Source: Cerrena zonata (Eukaryota > Basidiomycota > Agaricomycetes > Polyporales > Cerrenaceae). Taken from it: a stretch of 64,000 nucleotides of DNA. The notes under the pieces are model-generated. The model ran no database searches and was not told the DNA's origin. It worked only from the letters and a program-made list of their open reading frames with translations. The stretch spans positions 1 through 64,000 of the forward strand of contig JASBNA010000082.1 of assembly GCA_038087015.1 (NCBI GenBank). Direction: 5' to 3'. Below are positions 42,101 to 51,500 of the stretch, piece by piece; the stretch's first letter is position 1; every line of letters begins with the position of its first letter. The translations under genes were made by a program, and so were the position numbers.

Positions 42101-42970
42101 TTATTAAGAGAAAATAATAACAGTCTCCTCGACACGAATATTAAATTGCTAGAGTTTGTATTTGATAGAGTCAGAAACGGCGAAAGAGATCCTGCTGTTT
42201 TCGACAAATTGACAAATAAAAAGAAGTCTGTTGAAAAAAAGCAGAAGGACCCATCTAAACAAAGGAAACGTCGTCAGAGACGTAGAAGGTCAAACTCTGA
42301 TCTGGAAGAAGAAGAATCATTACATAGTAAACTCGAAAACAGATATGACCCCCTGGCCAAATTGAAATCGAAAGCAATGGTAAGTCTTTCGGATGATGAA
42401 TCAGACGATGAAAAAGAAAATGAATTCTTTCAAAGAGAAGAAAAATTACGTAACCTATTAGAAGAATCCGGTGGGATTGTCAATGCAGAACAATTGGAAG
42501 CTTTCAAAAAAGCCTGGAAAGACTATGAACAAACGGGAACTTCCACAAACGAAGCAGCTTCATTATTCGTAACTGATAACGATTTGAATGACATGACCTC
42601 TCCAATAAAGAGTTTCTCGAAACCTATCAAACCAGTTTTACGTCCGAATTCATCAGATTTTGAAGATTCCACAGCCATTCGTGACTCTGGCTCAGATTCA
42701 AGCCCAACATCATCTCCCAATTCAAAGAAAGGGTCCGAAACAATGGCAGCATCGATAAGTAATACTGAATCTATCGAAGATAATGATGAATATGAAAGAA
42801 ATAGTAAAAAAAGACGACTTCCCGTTTCAGATTCAGAAGATGAAGAGAACGAAGCGAACGAATCTACTATTGCCAACTATATTAGTGCTGAAGAAGACCA
42901 TAACAACGAAGTTCCATCAAAGAAGAAAAACAGATTCGTTATCAGTGATGATGATGAAGATGTCGATTAG
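39179..42970 (+). CDS. TOF1: Replication fork protection protein Tof1 (Timeless/Swi1)
   Basis: Tof1 with Csm3 forms the fork-pausing and checkpoint-mediator complex travelling with the replisome. The protein has 1263 residues (1238 in S. cerevisiae). The start is ATG CTG at 39179. After an acidic N-terminus, the TIMELESS domain begins at about residue 70 (V-L-K-A-H-I-S-I-L-V-T-A-V-G-G-P-D-H, then L-G-C-L-K-D-I-K-R-W-L-R). Characteristic L-V-V-F-F-I-R-N-V-L-Y-L-E and the later F-F-H-K-D-I-V-T-T-H-I segments follow. The final ~250 residues are disordered and mix a basic patch (K-Q-R-K-R-R-Q-R-R-R-R) with acidic Ser-rich stretches, typical of the family. Frame intact over 3.8 kb. Its upstream ACGCGT suggests G1/S-phased expression. 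Confidence 0.88.
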   Translation: MLAPSDSEGEELFYAADEGSDLDDFIDFSDEDQVNHAPTNPIDEEVEDGVEEESEPEDRVTKLNKQLKPNEDYTLKVLKAHISILVTAVGGPDHTSPIQPPPYKLGPEALGCLKDIKRWLRSVDTNNDSFDVALAIYEVGLVVNDLIVILCDWEKKNSNKKNISISSYQNTLLHKISLVCLELLVQLTWPHELNKNLTENQKKNFNSLRKAQLVYKKNILSYQNGQTFKAVLRLALPALQQEKYERDARDSQILKLVVFFIRNVLYLEPADLTIIKKSNSKIGNYNNLPSNVSIDDISLSNVISCYSKNKVLKFLLTLASGLEKDFVADIYGPGILESISLLIKGVKVKDLLTLPSSTKPSSNEELSNQQNPIPLSASVSGLQLKDLLKEESKRKKQQSENMSSRHGRFGSLLSIKNDDSSSYVVSGQEALLNNHHTFEKLDKSKKWKAKTSFRYDSDKFVQTTPVILSGNASLLLNNFVEMLLSSGGFNNLVKCTATVFDNSSLSFSDTNTLSSIDQADRANYFATVAWFFEYKRERNNKFISSNKTPMDDEDPLDYGSVGEGLRDKNFVLIGRYMRESFGSKDWNSLHVALICLRELLLLSYSIFSNVSKKQLETNIDYDEENEEALDQKDLAEAIIRKLFSEADYVSLLHQIPHSAFKHSPDYLKVVVSVIHILLKSFENFANEDVKVYMRSKRRSKKKSLQEHEEIDLEDDLDESNLVIQERKLDFSKTEAKFFHKDIVTTHITFLSRFDDLNDTEIKMALSYFRKLFVVRKDFTGLYRLDFMFMLYRLRNGLPRLSSLRKSVDEFIHYFMKKFQPAFERFPNPIEILFPRFEELDTKSYLATGELYGDDIDYGNAEEGNNESREEPGYVEEWIPEPKKAKDLIFKEHLEREKQIETLVACLYQNEKEWLIIWVIKELKRILSDRVLDTSVDVLLPSPIIRRLLVNDGHLRLLLQELGFKLPEFQNEPTVLLRENNNSLLDTNIKLLEFVFDRVRNGERDPAVFDKLTNKKKSVEKKQKDPSKQRKRRQRRRRSNSDLEEEESLHSKLENRYDPLAKLKSKAMVSLSDDESDDEKENEFFQREEKLRNLLEESGGIVNAEQLEAFKKAWKDYEQTGTSTNEAASLFVTDNDLNDMTSPIKSFSKPIKPVLRPNSSDFEDSTAIRDSGSDSSPTSSPNSKKGSETMAASISNTESIEDNDEYERNSKKRRLPVSDSEDEENEANESTIANYISAEEDHNNEVPSKKKNRFVISDDDEDVD

Positions 42971-43044
42971 GTTAAATTAACTATCATTATTGTTTACAGT
43001 AAAATAAATTATTTAATTAACCAATGCATTATTTACAATTCATA

Positions 43045-44523
43045 TTAGTCGGTGACGCAATGTCCATCGGACTCTCCTTTTATACCTGTTAGGATACTCA
43101 TGTAAGAACTTATGAACATCAATAGACAACCGAATAGAGCACACGAAATGCTAGGAGCAGCCTTCCAAATCAAATAATCTCTTTTATCAGTAGTATTCAA
43201 ATTTTTATAATCAATTTGATTCCAGGTTAGTTTCAAGTAACACAATGGTGGGATGATGTAGGCCATCAAGGAAGCAGATATGGCTCCGATAAGCTCTAAA
43301 ATCATACCCAAATTACAAGTGAATAAAGAAACACTCATGGCAGAAAAGACCAAAAGCGTAGTAATTAAAAAATGCTGCTTGGAAGATAATTCTAAATGAG
43401 CGGTGCTTCCATTATTTTCTTCGTGGTTTGAAAAAACTATATCCTTTAAAGCATCTCTAACTACGAAAAGTTCCAAAGGAAAAGTAGTCAACATATTTAA
43501 GCCGAAAAAAAATCTGGCAACATTGGCCCATTTATCGGTACTTTTGAAATTATTAAGAATATTTCCCTTTGTATTATCTCCAAAGTTAACGAGACCATTC
43601 ACCCCCATCAAAAGACAAAAAATCATCGATACACCACAGGCAATGTGAGTTAGTATACTGAATTTTTCTATACTAGCATTTTTCATAGAGCGATAGATGA
43701 ACATGGTATTATGATGACAAACCAAAGCGAATGAAATCACGGAAATTCCTTGAAAAATATTATAATTAACCGTCCATTCCAAAGTTGTTAATTGTGCTTT
43801 GAGTTCTTTTTCTGCAAATGGTCCTCTGAATATAGTAATCACTACAATTATGAACATACCAACTAGTGCAAATCCTGAAGCTTTTGCGAGTTTGGAAATA
43901 TCTCTATTTAATGACAAAGGGTATGAGATACACGTTGTGAAAATAACAATGATTGTGTTACGGTAAAACAACCAACTGATTGCAGGATAAGTAGTAATTG
44001 ATGTAGGTAACATGGAGGTTAATACGTGGGGGATAGTATCACCAAGAATAATCGAAAATGCAATAAGCCCTCCGTAGCAAAAACTGTTGACTGCAAAAGT
44101 GAGTAGCCACTTGCCATATTTACCAAAACAGTAGTTCACCGTATCTTGATAAGAGCGAGTTTGGGCTAAATGAGAATTAATGATAATCAACCTTAAAGTC
44201 CAGTCAATTAGTATGGTTAAAAATACCATAACTACTATCCCACCTATCAAACCGGCATTCTTGAAAGCGAATGGCTGGCCTATTATACCAGCTCCCAAGA
44301 TCGAGTTAGCCATGTTCATGAAGGCCATTTTCATATTAGAATCTCCCTGCTGTATATCGCTACCTTCACCCTGTTCGTCATCATGCAAAAGAGTTCTTTC
44401 AAAATCTAGCGAATTGATATCATTGAGCTCAATCAGCTCCTGCGGTAGCTGCTCTTCCAGATGGACTCGTCCAGCAGTTTGCGGAACCGATGAATACGGT
44501 TGTTCAAAGTGCTGATTCGACAT
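43045..44523 (-). CDS. AVT2: AVT2-like amino-acid transporter
   Basis: A 492-residue AAAP-family transporter (480 for S. cerevisiae Avt2). Start ATG 44521-44523. A short hydrophilic N-terminus precedes the family signature at about residue 66 (A-F-M-N-M-A-N-S-I-L-G-A-G-I-I-G-Q-P-F-A). D-W-T-L-R-L-I-I-I-N and G-D-T-I-P-H-V then follow, which distinguish Avt2 from Avt1 and Avt3/4. About eleven membrane helices follow, ending just before the C-terminus. S. cerevisiae Avt2 is classed as a putative vacuolar transporter without a firmly established substrate. The window thus carries two AAAP transporters (AVT1 and AVT2) of different subfamilies. It converges with TOF1, with only 74 bases between stops. 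Confidence 0.83.
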   Translation of the reverse strand: MSNQHFEQPYSSVPQTAGRVHLEEQLPQELIELNDINSLDFERTLLHDDEQGEGSDIQQGDSNMKMAFMNMANSILGAGIIGQPFAFKNAGLIGGIVVMVFLTILIDWTLRLIIINSHLAQTRSYQDTVNYCFGKYGKWLLTFAVNSFCYGGLIAFSIILGDTIPHVLTSMLPTSITTYPAISWLFYRNTIIVIFTTCISYPLSLNRDISKLAKASGFALVGMFIIVVITIFRGPFAEKELKAQLTTLEWTVNYNIFQGISVISFALVCHHNTMFIYRSMKNASIEKFSILTHIACGVSMIFCLLMGVNGLVNFGDNTKGNILNNFKSTDKWANVARFFFGLNMLTTFPLELFVVRDALKDIVFSNHEENNGSTAHLELSSKQHFLITTLLVFSAMSVSLFTCNLGMILELIGAISASLMAYIIPPLCYLKLTWNQIDYKNLNTTDKRDYLIWKAAPSISCALFGCLLMFISSYMSILTGIKGESDGHCVTD

Positions 44524-44805
44524 GATCTATGAACAGTAAGTTGATCAAAATTTATCTCTGTGCTTTTAATTGAATAGTTAATCCTGGGCTATACCTCGAT
44601 TTCTTAACAAGGACCTTATCAGACTATACCGTAACACTCTAGACCAGCTTAAAGTTATCGAAAGAATCAATTAGCGTGTTGTTGAACGGGTGCCGGTTCT
44701 GTTTTTTTTTCCTCGCTTCTGCTTTTTTTTTTGTTTAGCCTTCAGTTTAATCCTTCTTTATCAGCGTATCGCTGTCAGATCAGTCCGATTCCGCTTGGAT
44801 ATCCA

Positions 44806-45424
44806 ATGTTACGCCCCTTGGGAGCTGGAAAAATCCATAGAGACTCTTCTGCAAAACTATGTGGGCTCTGCTCATCGCAAACATTCCGTTATACCTGCCC
44901 CGGGTGCGGTGTTCACTATTGTTCTATAGCTTGTTATAAGTCTTTGCAGCACCAAAAATGTACCGAAAAGGCCCACCAAGACCCTTCCAGTTCCAAAGAG
45001 ACACCCGATTATGAGAAGGATAAACTTCTCAGAATGATAAATCAGTTCAATTCCAATGATGATCATTTGAACTCGTTAGATGAAGAGAGCCAGCTGGAGA
45101 ATTGGGTTTATCAGATCCCTCTGCTCGCTCGGGCACCAGACACAGAGCCAAGCGACTACAAAGAAGCCCCATGACTGGACATACGAAGGTTGGAGCAAAC
45201 AGGCAGATAAGGCAGAATCCAATCAGGCCGACGATAACTTTCTGGAAGAAGACTCCGACTCTGAGCAAGACACAAGTCGGGTTCTTACGGCCAAAGAAGA
45301 GCAAGAATTATCCGATCTCATCGACTCAGCAGACCCTGAGCTACTTTTGCTGTTGTTATCTCTCGAACAGCGCAACGGTTTCGAAGAATTATTGAAATCT
45401 GGGGAATACGACTTGGAAGGCTGA
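44806..45424 (+). CDS. HIT-type zinc finger protein, with one frame break
   Basis: A small protein with one zf-HIT finger near the N-terminus (C-G-L-C...Y-T-C-P-G-C-G-V-H-Y-C-S-I-A-C-Y...H...C). Such fingers occur in snoRNP and chromatin-remodelling assembly factors (Hit1, Bcd1, Vps71, ZNHIT2). I cannot assign it to one of these with certainty. The open frame begins at a TTG (44731); the first ATG is 44806 (M-L-R-P-L-G-A-G-K). Frame 1 ends at 45174 (UGA). The +1 frame goes on with H-D-W-T-Y-E-G-W-S-K-Q, an acidic stretch and a helical Leu-rich end (stop 45424). The break lies at the CCCC run 45167-45170 or at the following UGA C. The corrected length is 205 residues. Base composition is slightly more GC-rich than in neighbours. 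Confidence 0.72.
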
Positions 45425-45554
45425 AGGCCTTCTATTTTTTTTTTTTTGTTTTGTTAGTGAGATTATGTAATCCCATCTGCTCATCTTAAAAAAAAAAAAA
45501 AAGGAAACGAATATAGCATATCTATTTGATTTCAGTTCAATTAAGACGACAAAT

Positions 45555-46112
45555 ATGGCCGGGCCACAGGGTAGAAGTAAACCTTTCAGAGGTAAGAAAC
45601 CAATAAAAGATCTCCGTGAATTCAAGTCCAGAGAAATTAAGAAATCTTTGGTTCATAGGGCTAGACTTAGAAAGAACTATTTCAAGTTATTGGAGAAGGA
45701 AGGAGAATCGACTCCAAATGATTTGGTTGAAGGTGATGAAAAGAGGGCTGGAGAAGAAGACTCTGGCGACGATGACGAATCCGGATCAGAAGGAGAGGAT
45801 GGCACGAGCCAACCAGGAAATAGGGTGAAGAGAAATGCACCATTACCACCTCAAAGAGCACCACCTCCAGAAAGAAGGCAAAAGAAGCCAACTAATTTCG
45901 CTGAAAGATCAAAATTGGCTAAGCAGAAGAAGGAAGAAAGAAGATTAAAGAAGATAGAAGAGGTTAGAGCACGTCGTCAGATTTTAGAGAAACAAACTCG
46001 AGACCGAGAAAAGAGGAAAGAAAGTTTAAGTAAAAGAACCAGATCAGGACAACCTTTAATGGGCCCAAGAATCAATAATTTATTGGATAAGATCAAAGAA
46101 GATATGAAGTAA
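45555..46112 (+). CDS. FYV7: Fyv7-like rRNA-processing protein
   Basis: A 185-residue, highly basic protein with an acidic Asp/Glu/Ser insert (residues ~60-85) and a long C-terminal charged helix (K-L-A-K-Q-K-K-E-E-R-R-L-K-K-I-E-E-V-R-A-R-R). The C-terminus G-Q-P-L-M-G-P-R-I-N-N-L-L-D-K-I and the N-terminal F-R-G-K-K...R-E-I-K-K-S-L-V-H-R-A-R-L-R-K-N-Y-F-K match the Fyv7/TAP26 family. In S. cerevisiae Fyv7 is a nucleolar factor needed for 18S rRNA maturation. Length is comparable to the S. cerevisiae protein (151) allowing for the acidic insert. Start ATG 45555. It lies 130 bases downstream of the zf-HIT gene on the same strand and converges with MCP2. Confidence 0.75.
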   Translation: MAGPQGRSKPFRGKKPIKDLREFKSREIKKSLVHRARLRKNYFKLLEKEGESTPNDLVEGDEKRAGEEDSGDDDESGSEGEDGTSQPGNRVKRNAPLPPQRAPPPERRQKKPTNFAERSKLAKQKKEERRLKKIEEVRARRQILEKQTRDREKRKESLSKRTRSGQPLMGPRINNLLDKIKEDMK

Positions 46113-46248
46113 TCTTTTTCGTTTCGCTTAATCTCATTCACAAGTAACGAATCATCATTCATCAGCTCATTTCTTTCACTTCCTTATTTATATTTACAAT
46201 TGTACTTTAGTTATTTTCCATTATCAGCATTATATATACAGATATTAT

Positions 46249-48068
46249 CTATTTAATAAAGAATAAGTTCAAACATTTTGAATAGTTGTCTTTTTCGTAA
46301 GTTACAAAGCCAACTCGGGATTTTAAATTATGAAAGATCATAAAAAGGTCATAAAAATATAAAGAGCTTATTCTCTTTTGATAAGCAAACCAGCTTTTGA
46401 TATTAGTCAATGCTCTAAATAATGAATATTTCTTATGGTGTTTGTTGTTGATTTCGATTTCTTCGTCATAAACTACTTTGGCACAATAATTAGCCATGAT
46501 AAGAAAAGTACGTTCCGGACCTAAAGGATTATTTAAATTTTCATCAAGGCTTCTTGTTAAATCATTGGTTTTAAGAATTAATAAAACAATCCCTAGGCAT
46601 TCTACTCAACATATCCATAAGATCTTCTAATACACCACCTTCGCCTTGTAATTGATTTTGCATATTGACAACTTCATCCGCAGATCTTGCTTTCTTTATA
46701 TCATAATTTAAAGCATTTTCAGGATCTCTCCCAGTGATGGCCTGAAGCAAAAATTCTAAATTTTTGTTCACCTTTAATTCCAGCAACTTTTTCAGCATAC
46801 TTTCTCATCTCAGGGATATTATTATCTAAAACAGATAACCAAAAGTGGGAATAATCTCTTTTCATTTGTAAAGGAATATTCCTATACAAACCATGGTCAT
46901 ATAAGACAATTTCAAAATTGTATTTAGTCTTGGACTCTGACTTATTCACTGCTCTAATGGCTAAATTACCCCCATGAGGATCACAATGTAAACCCACATC
47001 GGGGGTAAAAATCATGTTATTGAAAATATGAGATAAGCAGGAAGATACATCGGAAGGATTTATATGATGGTCTTTCAAATATTTCAAATCGTCCAATCTG
47101 GAACCAGCAACATATTCCATTATAAGGATTCTTGGTGTCGCTGATACTATTTGTGGGACTCTCAAAGCCGTAACATTTTGGAAGGATTGAAAGTACTTAT
47201 CAGTTTTTTTTGCATTGGTAGCTTCGTTGGTAAAATTTAATTCAACGTAGATAGAATTTTGAAGCTCATCACCGAGCCAAGTCAATGGGTATTCTGGGAA
47301 AACTTTACGCATTAAACCAAAGACGGTTCTAGTCAAATAAATGTCTAGAGGCACAAACTCAGATAAAGAAGGATGCTGTACCTTAACTGCTACTTTTTCT
47401 CCACTTTTCTTCAAAGTACCGATATGAACTTGTGCTAATGAAGCCACTCCTACTGGTTCAGGATCGAAGTCAGAGAAATACTCGTACAATGATATCCCCA
47501 TATCCAGTTCAAACATATCTTCTATTTCTTCGATTGAAGATCTTGGACATCTGTCTTGTAAAGGAATCATTGTATCGGTCCATTCACGAGGTAATAAGTA
47601 CGTTAAAGCAGTGATATGTTGTCCTAATTTGATATAAATACCTCCATTTGCTTCAAGTGCCTTCAAGGTAATCTTTGCTGCTTTCAAGTGGGTTTTACTC
47701 AAAGCCTGCAGTCTTTCCTGAGGAGTTGAATATTCTTTCCCCAAGGTTTTCAAATATAACCTAAAACATCTCATAGTTGCGATAACCACAACACCAACTC
47801 TTTCGCCGGTTATAACAAAGTGCCTAGTCGTATCATGAAAGGTATCATTGGTCGCATATAGTAATGAGCCTCCCAAACCTATAGCTGCACCCACCTTAAA
47901 GAAGCCAAACTTGGTCTTTGGTTTCAATTTTGGTGGGGTTCCAGTCAGCATGGGCCTGCGAATTAAACTATTTCTAAGCATTCCAGCACGTATCACTGAT
48001 TCTTGACTTGCCATAAAACCTGTAGGCATATAGCCTTTCACCAGGGGTCGGAGCCTACCCAAGAACAT
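46249..48068 (-). CDS. MCP2: UbiB/ABC1 kinase-like mitochondrial protein (MCP2/CQD2), with two frame breaks
   Basis: Member of the UbiB atypical kinase-like family. S. cerevisiae Mcp2/Cqd2 (YLR253W) sits in the mitochondrial inner membrane and influences lipid and coenzyme Q distribution. The open frame begins at a TTG; the first ATG is 48066-48068. Family elements are the KxGQ motif Y-I-K-L-G-Q-H, the invariant Lys in K-V-A-V-K-V-Q-H-P, E-L-N-F-T-N-E-A-T-N and the A-loop-like D-V-G-L-H-C-D-P-H-G-G-N-L-A with Y-D-H-G-L-Y. Frame 1 ends at 46719. The homologous A-I-T-G-R-D-P-E-N-A-L continues in the +1 frame to 46571, and a further +1 step restores I-V-L-L-I-L-K-T-N-D-L-T-R through to 46249. 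Surplus bases are inferred at the GGCC of 46739-46742 and the CCC of 46591-46593. The corrected length is 605 residues (569 in S. cerevisiae). Confidence 0.82.
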
Positions 48069-48528
48069 GTTATCTCGGTTGTTTTTTATTATACAAAGAT
48101 TGTTTATAGAGAAGACGTTACTAGTCAATTCTGATTTGCGATTCAATCTTTAATTTTTTTTTTTCGGATTTCTCATAGTATTGGGCGTTCTCCTGTATAC
48201 AATACTGCTTCCATTGCCAAAAGACCGATTAAACGAAGAAACCCTTGTTGCAGAGTTGCTTATTCAAGGTTTAAATGTTCATGGCTTTTGAGTTGGCCTA
48301 TTTAAGTAGAGCTTTCGCCCAGTCTATTGGAAAAAATCTTGTTGGCGAAAAGATAAGCTTGCTTTTATTGGTGAGGCTGAAGTAATAAGTCTTGTTGCAA
48401 AAAAAAATTTATTGCAAATTTGATCAAAAATTAACAAAATTCAATTTATTACTATACCATAACAGAGATACTACAAAGCATATTGCAAGAAATGAAATGT
48501 TATTATTTTCTATGAATGCAGTTCATTT
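48069..48528. other. Intergenic region upstream of MCP2
   Basis: About 460 bases between the stop of the HAP1-like gene and the MCP2 start, both on the minus strand. It has a T-rich run just before MCP2 (48150-48166) and an A-rich run near 48400. The small plus-strand frame 48392-48601 is not convincing. No other feature was seen. Confidence 0.5.
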
Positions 48529-51500
48529 TCACTGGAAAAAGCCTTCCAAGCTCGAATTTTCCAAGTCGTTTCCCAATTGTTCAAACCAATGTTCATTTTG
48601 AAGGAAATCAAAATCAAAATCGGGGAAATCGGTGACGTTATTGCCCAAGTCACCTACAGGGAAAGGAGATTGAGAGGAGAGTGGTTGCGATAGTGAAATT
48701 GTAGGGTTAGGCTTGAATTTGGGTGCAGATGCAGGTAATGGTGTTTGTTCTGACGAAGAAATAAGAGAAGGCTCGAAGGTACTTAATTGAGTAGAAGCCA
48801 CCCCTGGAATCTTTGGGCTATTTATAGTGGGTATACTAGCTGTCGAGCTAGGCGTGGGAACAAGAACAGGAGCTTTTTTATTCGGGTGTGAAAGTTCACT
48901 CGAAGATGACTTTGTCGACTTAGTGCCCAGTTTCAACGGTGGTTTGTTTGTTTGATTGTTTGCGAGGTCAGCCGATCCACGGATATGGCTTTCATTGAAT
49001 CCTTTCAATCCTTTTCTTAATGCTTCGTGATCAAATGGGCACTTCTGTAAGTTCTGCGAGGAATTAGACAAGCTGGGTTCACTCTCCATACTTTTAGTGA
49101 GTGCTGCATGATCTATTGGACATTTGCCCTTTTGTGATGCCATCGAAAAGTCGCTACCTAAGGAAGTATGGTCTATAGGGCATCTTGCTGGAAGTTTAGT
49201 TTGATTCTTATCTATAACAGCATTATCATGTACATTACTATCGATTGGGTCCGTAATATGTGAAATAGGGCACTTAGATAATGTAGGGGTTGGCTTTTGT
49301 TGAGGTGGTTGAGAATTATTATTGGAGACAACAGGACACTTATCAATACTTTTTGAGAGGATGTTATCGAAACCCGGGATATTTGCATGAAGTTTAGCAT
49401 AATTTAAAGACCTCATCTTCAGAGGATGCCCCACAAACATAAGAAATGTCGACCAGTATTTGAATAATTTACTTATTTTCTTCTTTTCAGTCAAGGGACT
49501 GTCAATTAAAACTTGTAAAGTACTATCAGTAGTGCTTATAAGCTTTTCTTTCAATTTACAATCGATCTCGATTGGGACTTTCGACTCAGACGAATATACC
49601 ATCTTAGAATCATTTTTTTCAGAAACTTTAAACCTCATTAATAAACCAATAATTAGCTGAGTTAATCGTGACACGATTTCGACACAAGACAGTAAAATGT
49701 ACTGTATAGCCATACTTTGAGTTTGGTATGTGGCAAACTTTTGAAACAGAGTAAGGCTATCTATGCATTTATCAAAAATGCCGGGAACAATATTCTCAAT
49801 TAACTCATCATTAGATTGTTCTTCGCTTTGAAGAATACAAAGGTAAGAGAGAAATATTTCCAAATATTGAAGAATACTCTTCAGCTCGAAAAACCTTAGG
49901 TACTTCAATTTGGAAACACCAGTGCTGTTACCCCAATTATTAGTGTCATTGATAACTTGTTGGATTGTTGATAAAGTAACTTTGAAGTCCCCCGTTTCTA
50001 AAATAGAACAATTCAAGATCGTGAAACATCTTCTAATTAAATAGTGAACGTGAAATGAAATCTTTAAACAGCTATAATCTTCTTTTAAACGTGCAAGATA
50101 TCTAATATGATCATAGCCGGTCTCCGAATCTTGAATTATATTGAAAACTTTTTTAGACAAATTACTCAGTTCAGAGCTTCTCTTGAGTGGTACTATAGGT
50201 TCAAAGGCGAAAAGGTTAGCTAAACGAAGTATGTCACACCAGACATAACAAATATGTATTTTCAAGTCCTTCTTTCTGGATTCAGATCCTTCGAAATTAA
50301 AAATCGATGGATCTTTGAATATTGGCAAATAGATGTCATTTTCACCGATAATCAATGATAAGAGTATCTGACAAATTGAAGTAAAACTTGATCTTACATT
50401 GATGCTCGTGGTTCCTGGTCTTCTGAAAAGAACATGCTGACGATTTGCAAGTGCAACACACAATGCGACAAAAGGTAAAGATTGGTTCAATTTTTTTGAC
50501 TTAGAAGTGGAAGTATGTATGGAATTAACAAGATCATGAATTAAGGGAAGCAAATTATTCTCTTTGTACCCTAAACCTTGGTAGAAGACTTCAGATGGGA
50601 AAATGTCTTTAAAACGATCAACATAATAATTACTTGAATCAGTATATATGGTCAGACGTAAGTAGTCTAATGATTCTTCAACTATCAAAGAAAGTATGGA
50701 TAAGTAAACCCCTTTCATTTTCAATAAGCCGAAACATTCTTCATCTGATATGTTGTCTCGATATACCGAAGAATCAAATATTAATCCATCATTACCTTTT
50801 CTAAAGACCTCTAGCAATTCTTTCTTATAAAAGGAGAAGTGGTCTTTATTTTCCAAATCAATGATATCGCTTTTGAAGTAGAAATCAACCAAAAACATAA
50901 TCTGATTATAATTTAATGGAAGATTCCCTCTTACCAAATATAACATTGATTTCCACACACGTTGCATAAGGCCCATCAAGTCCTTTGCATTATCCGACAT
51001 CATCCCGTAGTAAACCAATCTAGGGTCATTCTCCATCTTCACGCTTGGCTTGGGCTTCGGATCAGGTATGCTTGGAGTGTTTGAACGAGGAGTAGAAAAT
51101 GAATCTTCAATCATAAAGTTGAAATCACACTCAATAACAGGACACTTAGATTGATTGGTGTCAGTGTTGCCGCTATTGAAAGAAGAGTTTGAGCGACTAA
51201 ACATACTGGTGAAATCAATTTCGTTAATTCTATAATTTGACTTCTTTGGTGACGCAGGATTTTTAGAAGGACTTTTGATCTGCATTCGACTCTTGTTCTG
51301 CTTTATTTGATTAAACTTGTACATATGGTAAATCTTCTGCAAATTTGTAATTCTATACCAAAATTTAGTAAGTTGAGGATCTAATTTAATGACATTAAAC
51401 CACGAAAAGACATTGATACATTCATTGAATATGGTTCGTTTACCATAATTTTCGAAAGAATAGTATTTATCATCGAGAACTTGGATCTTTTCTTCCGGCT

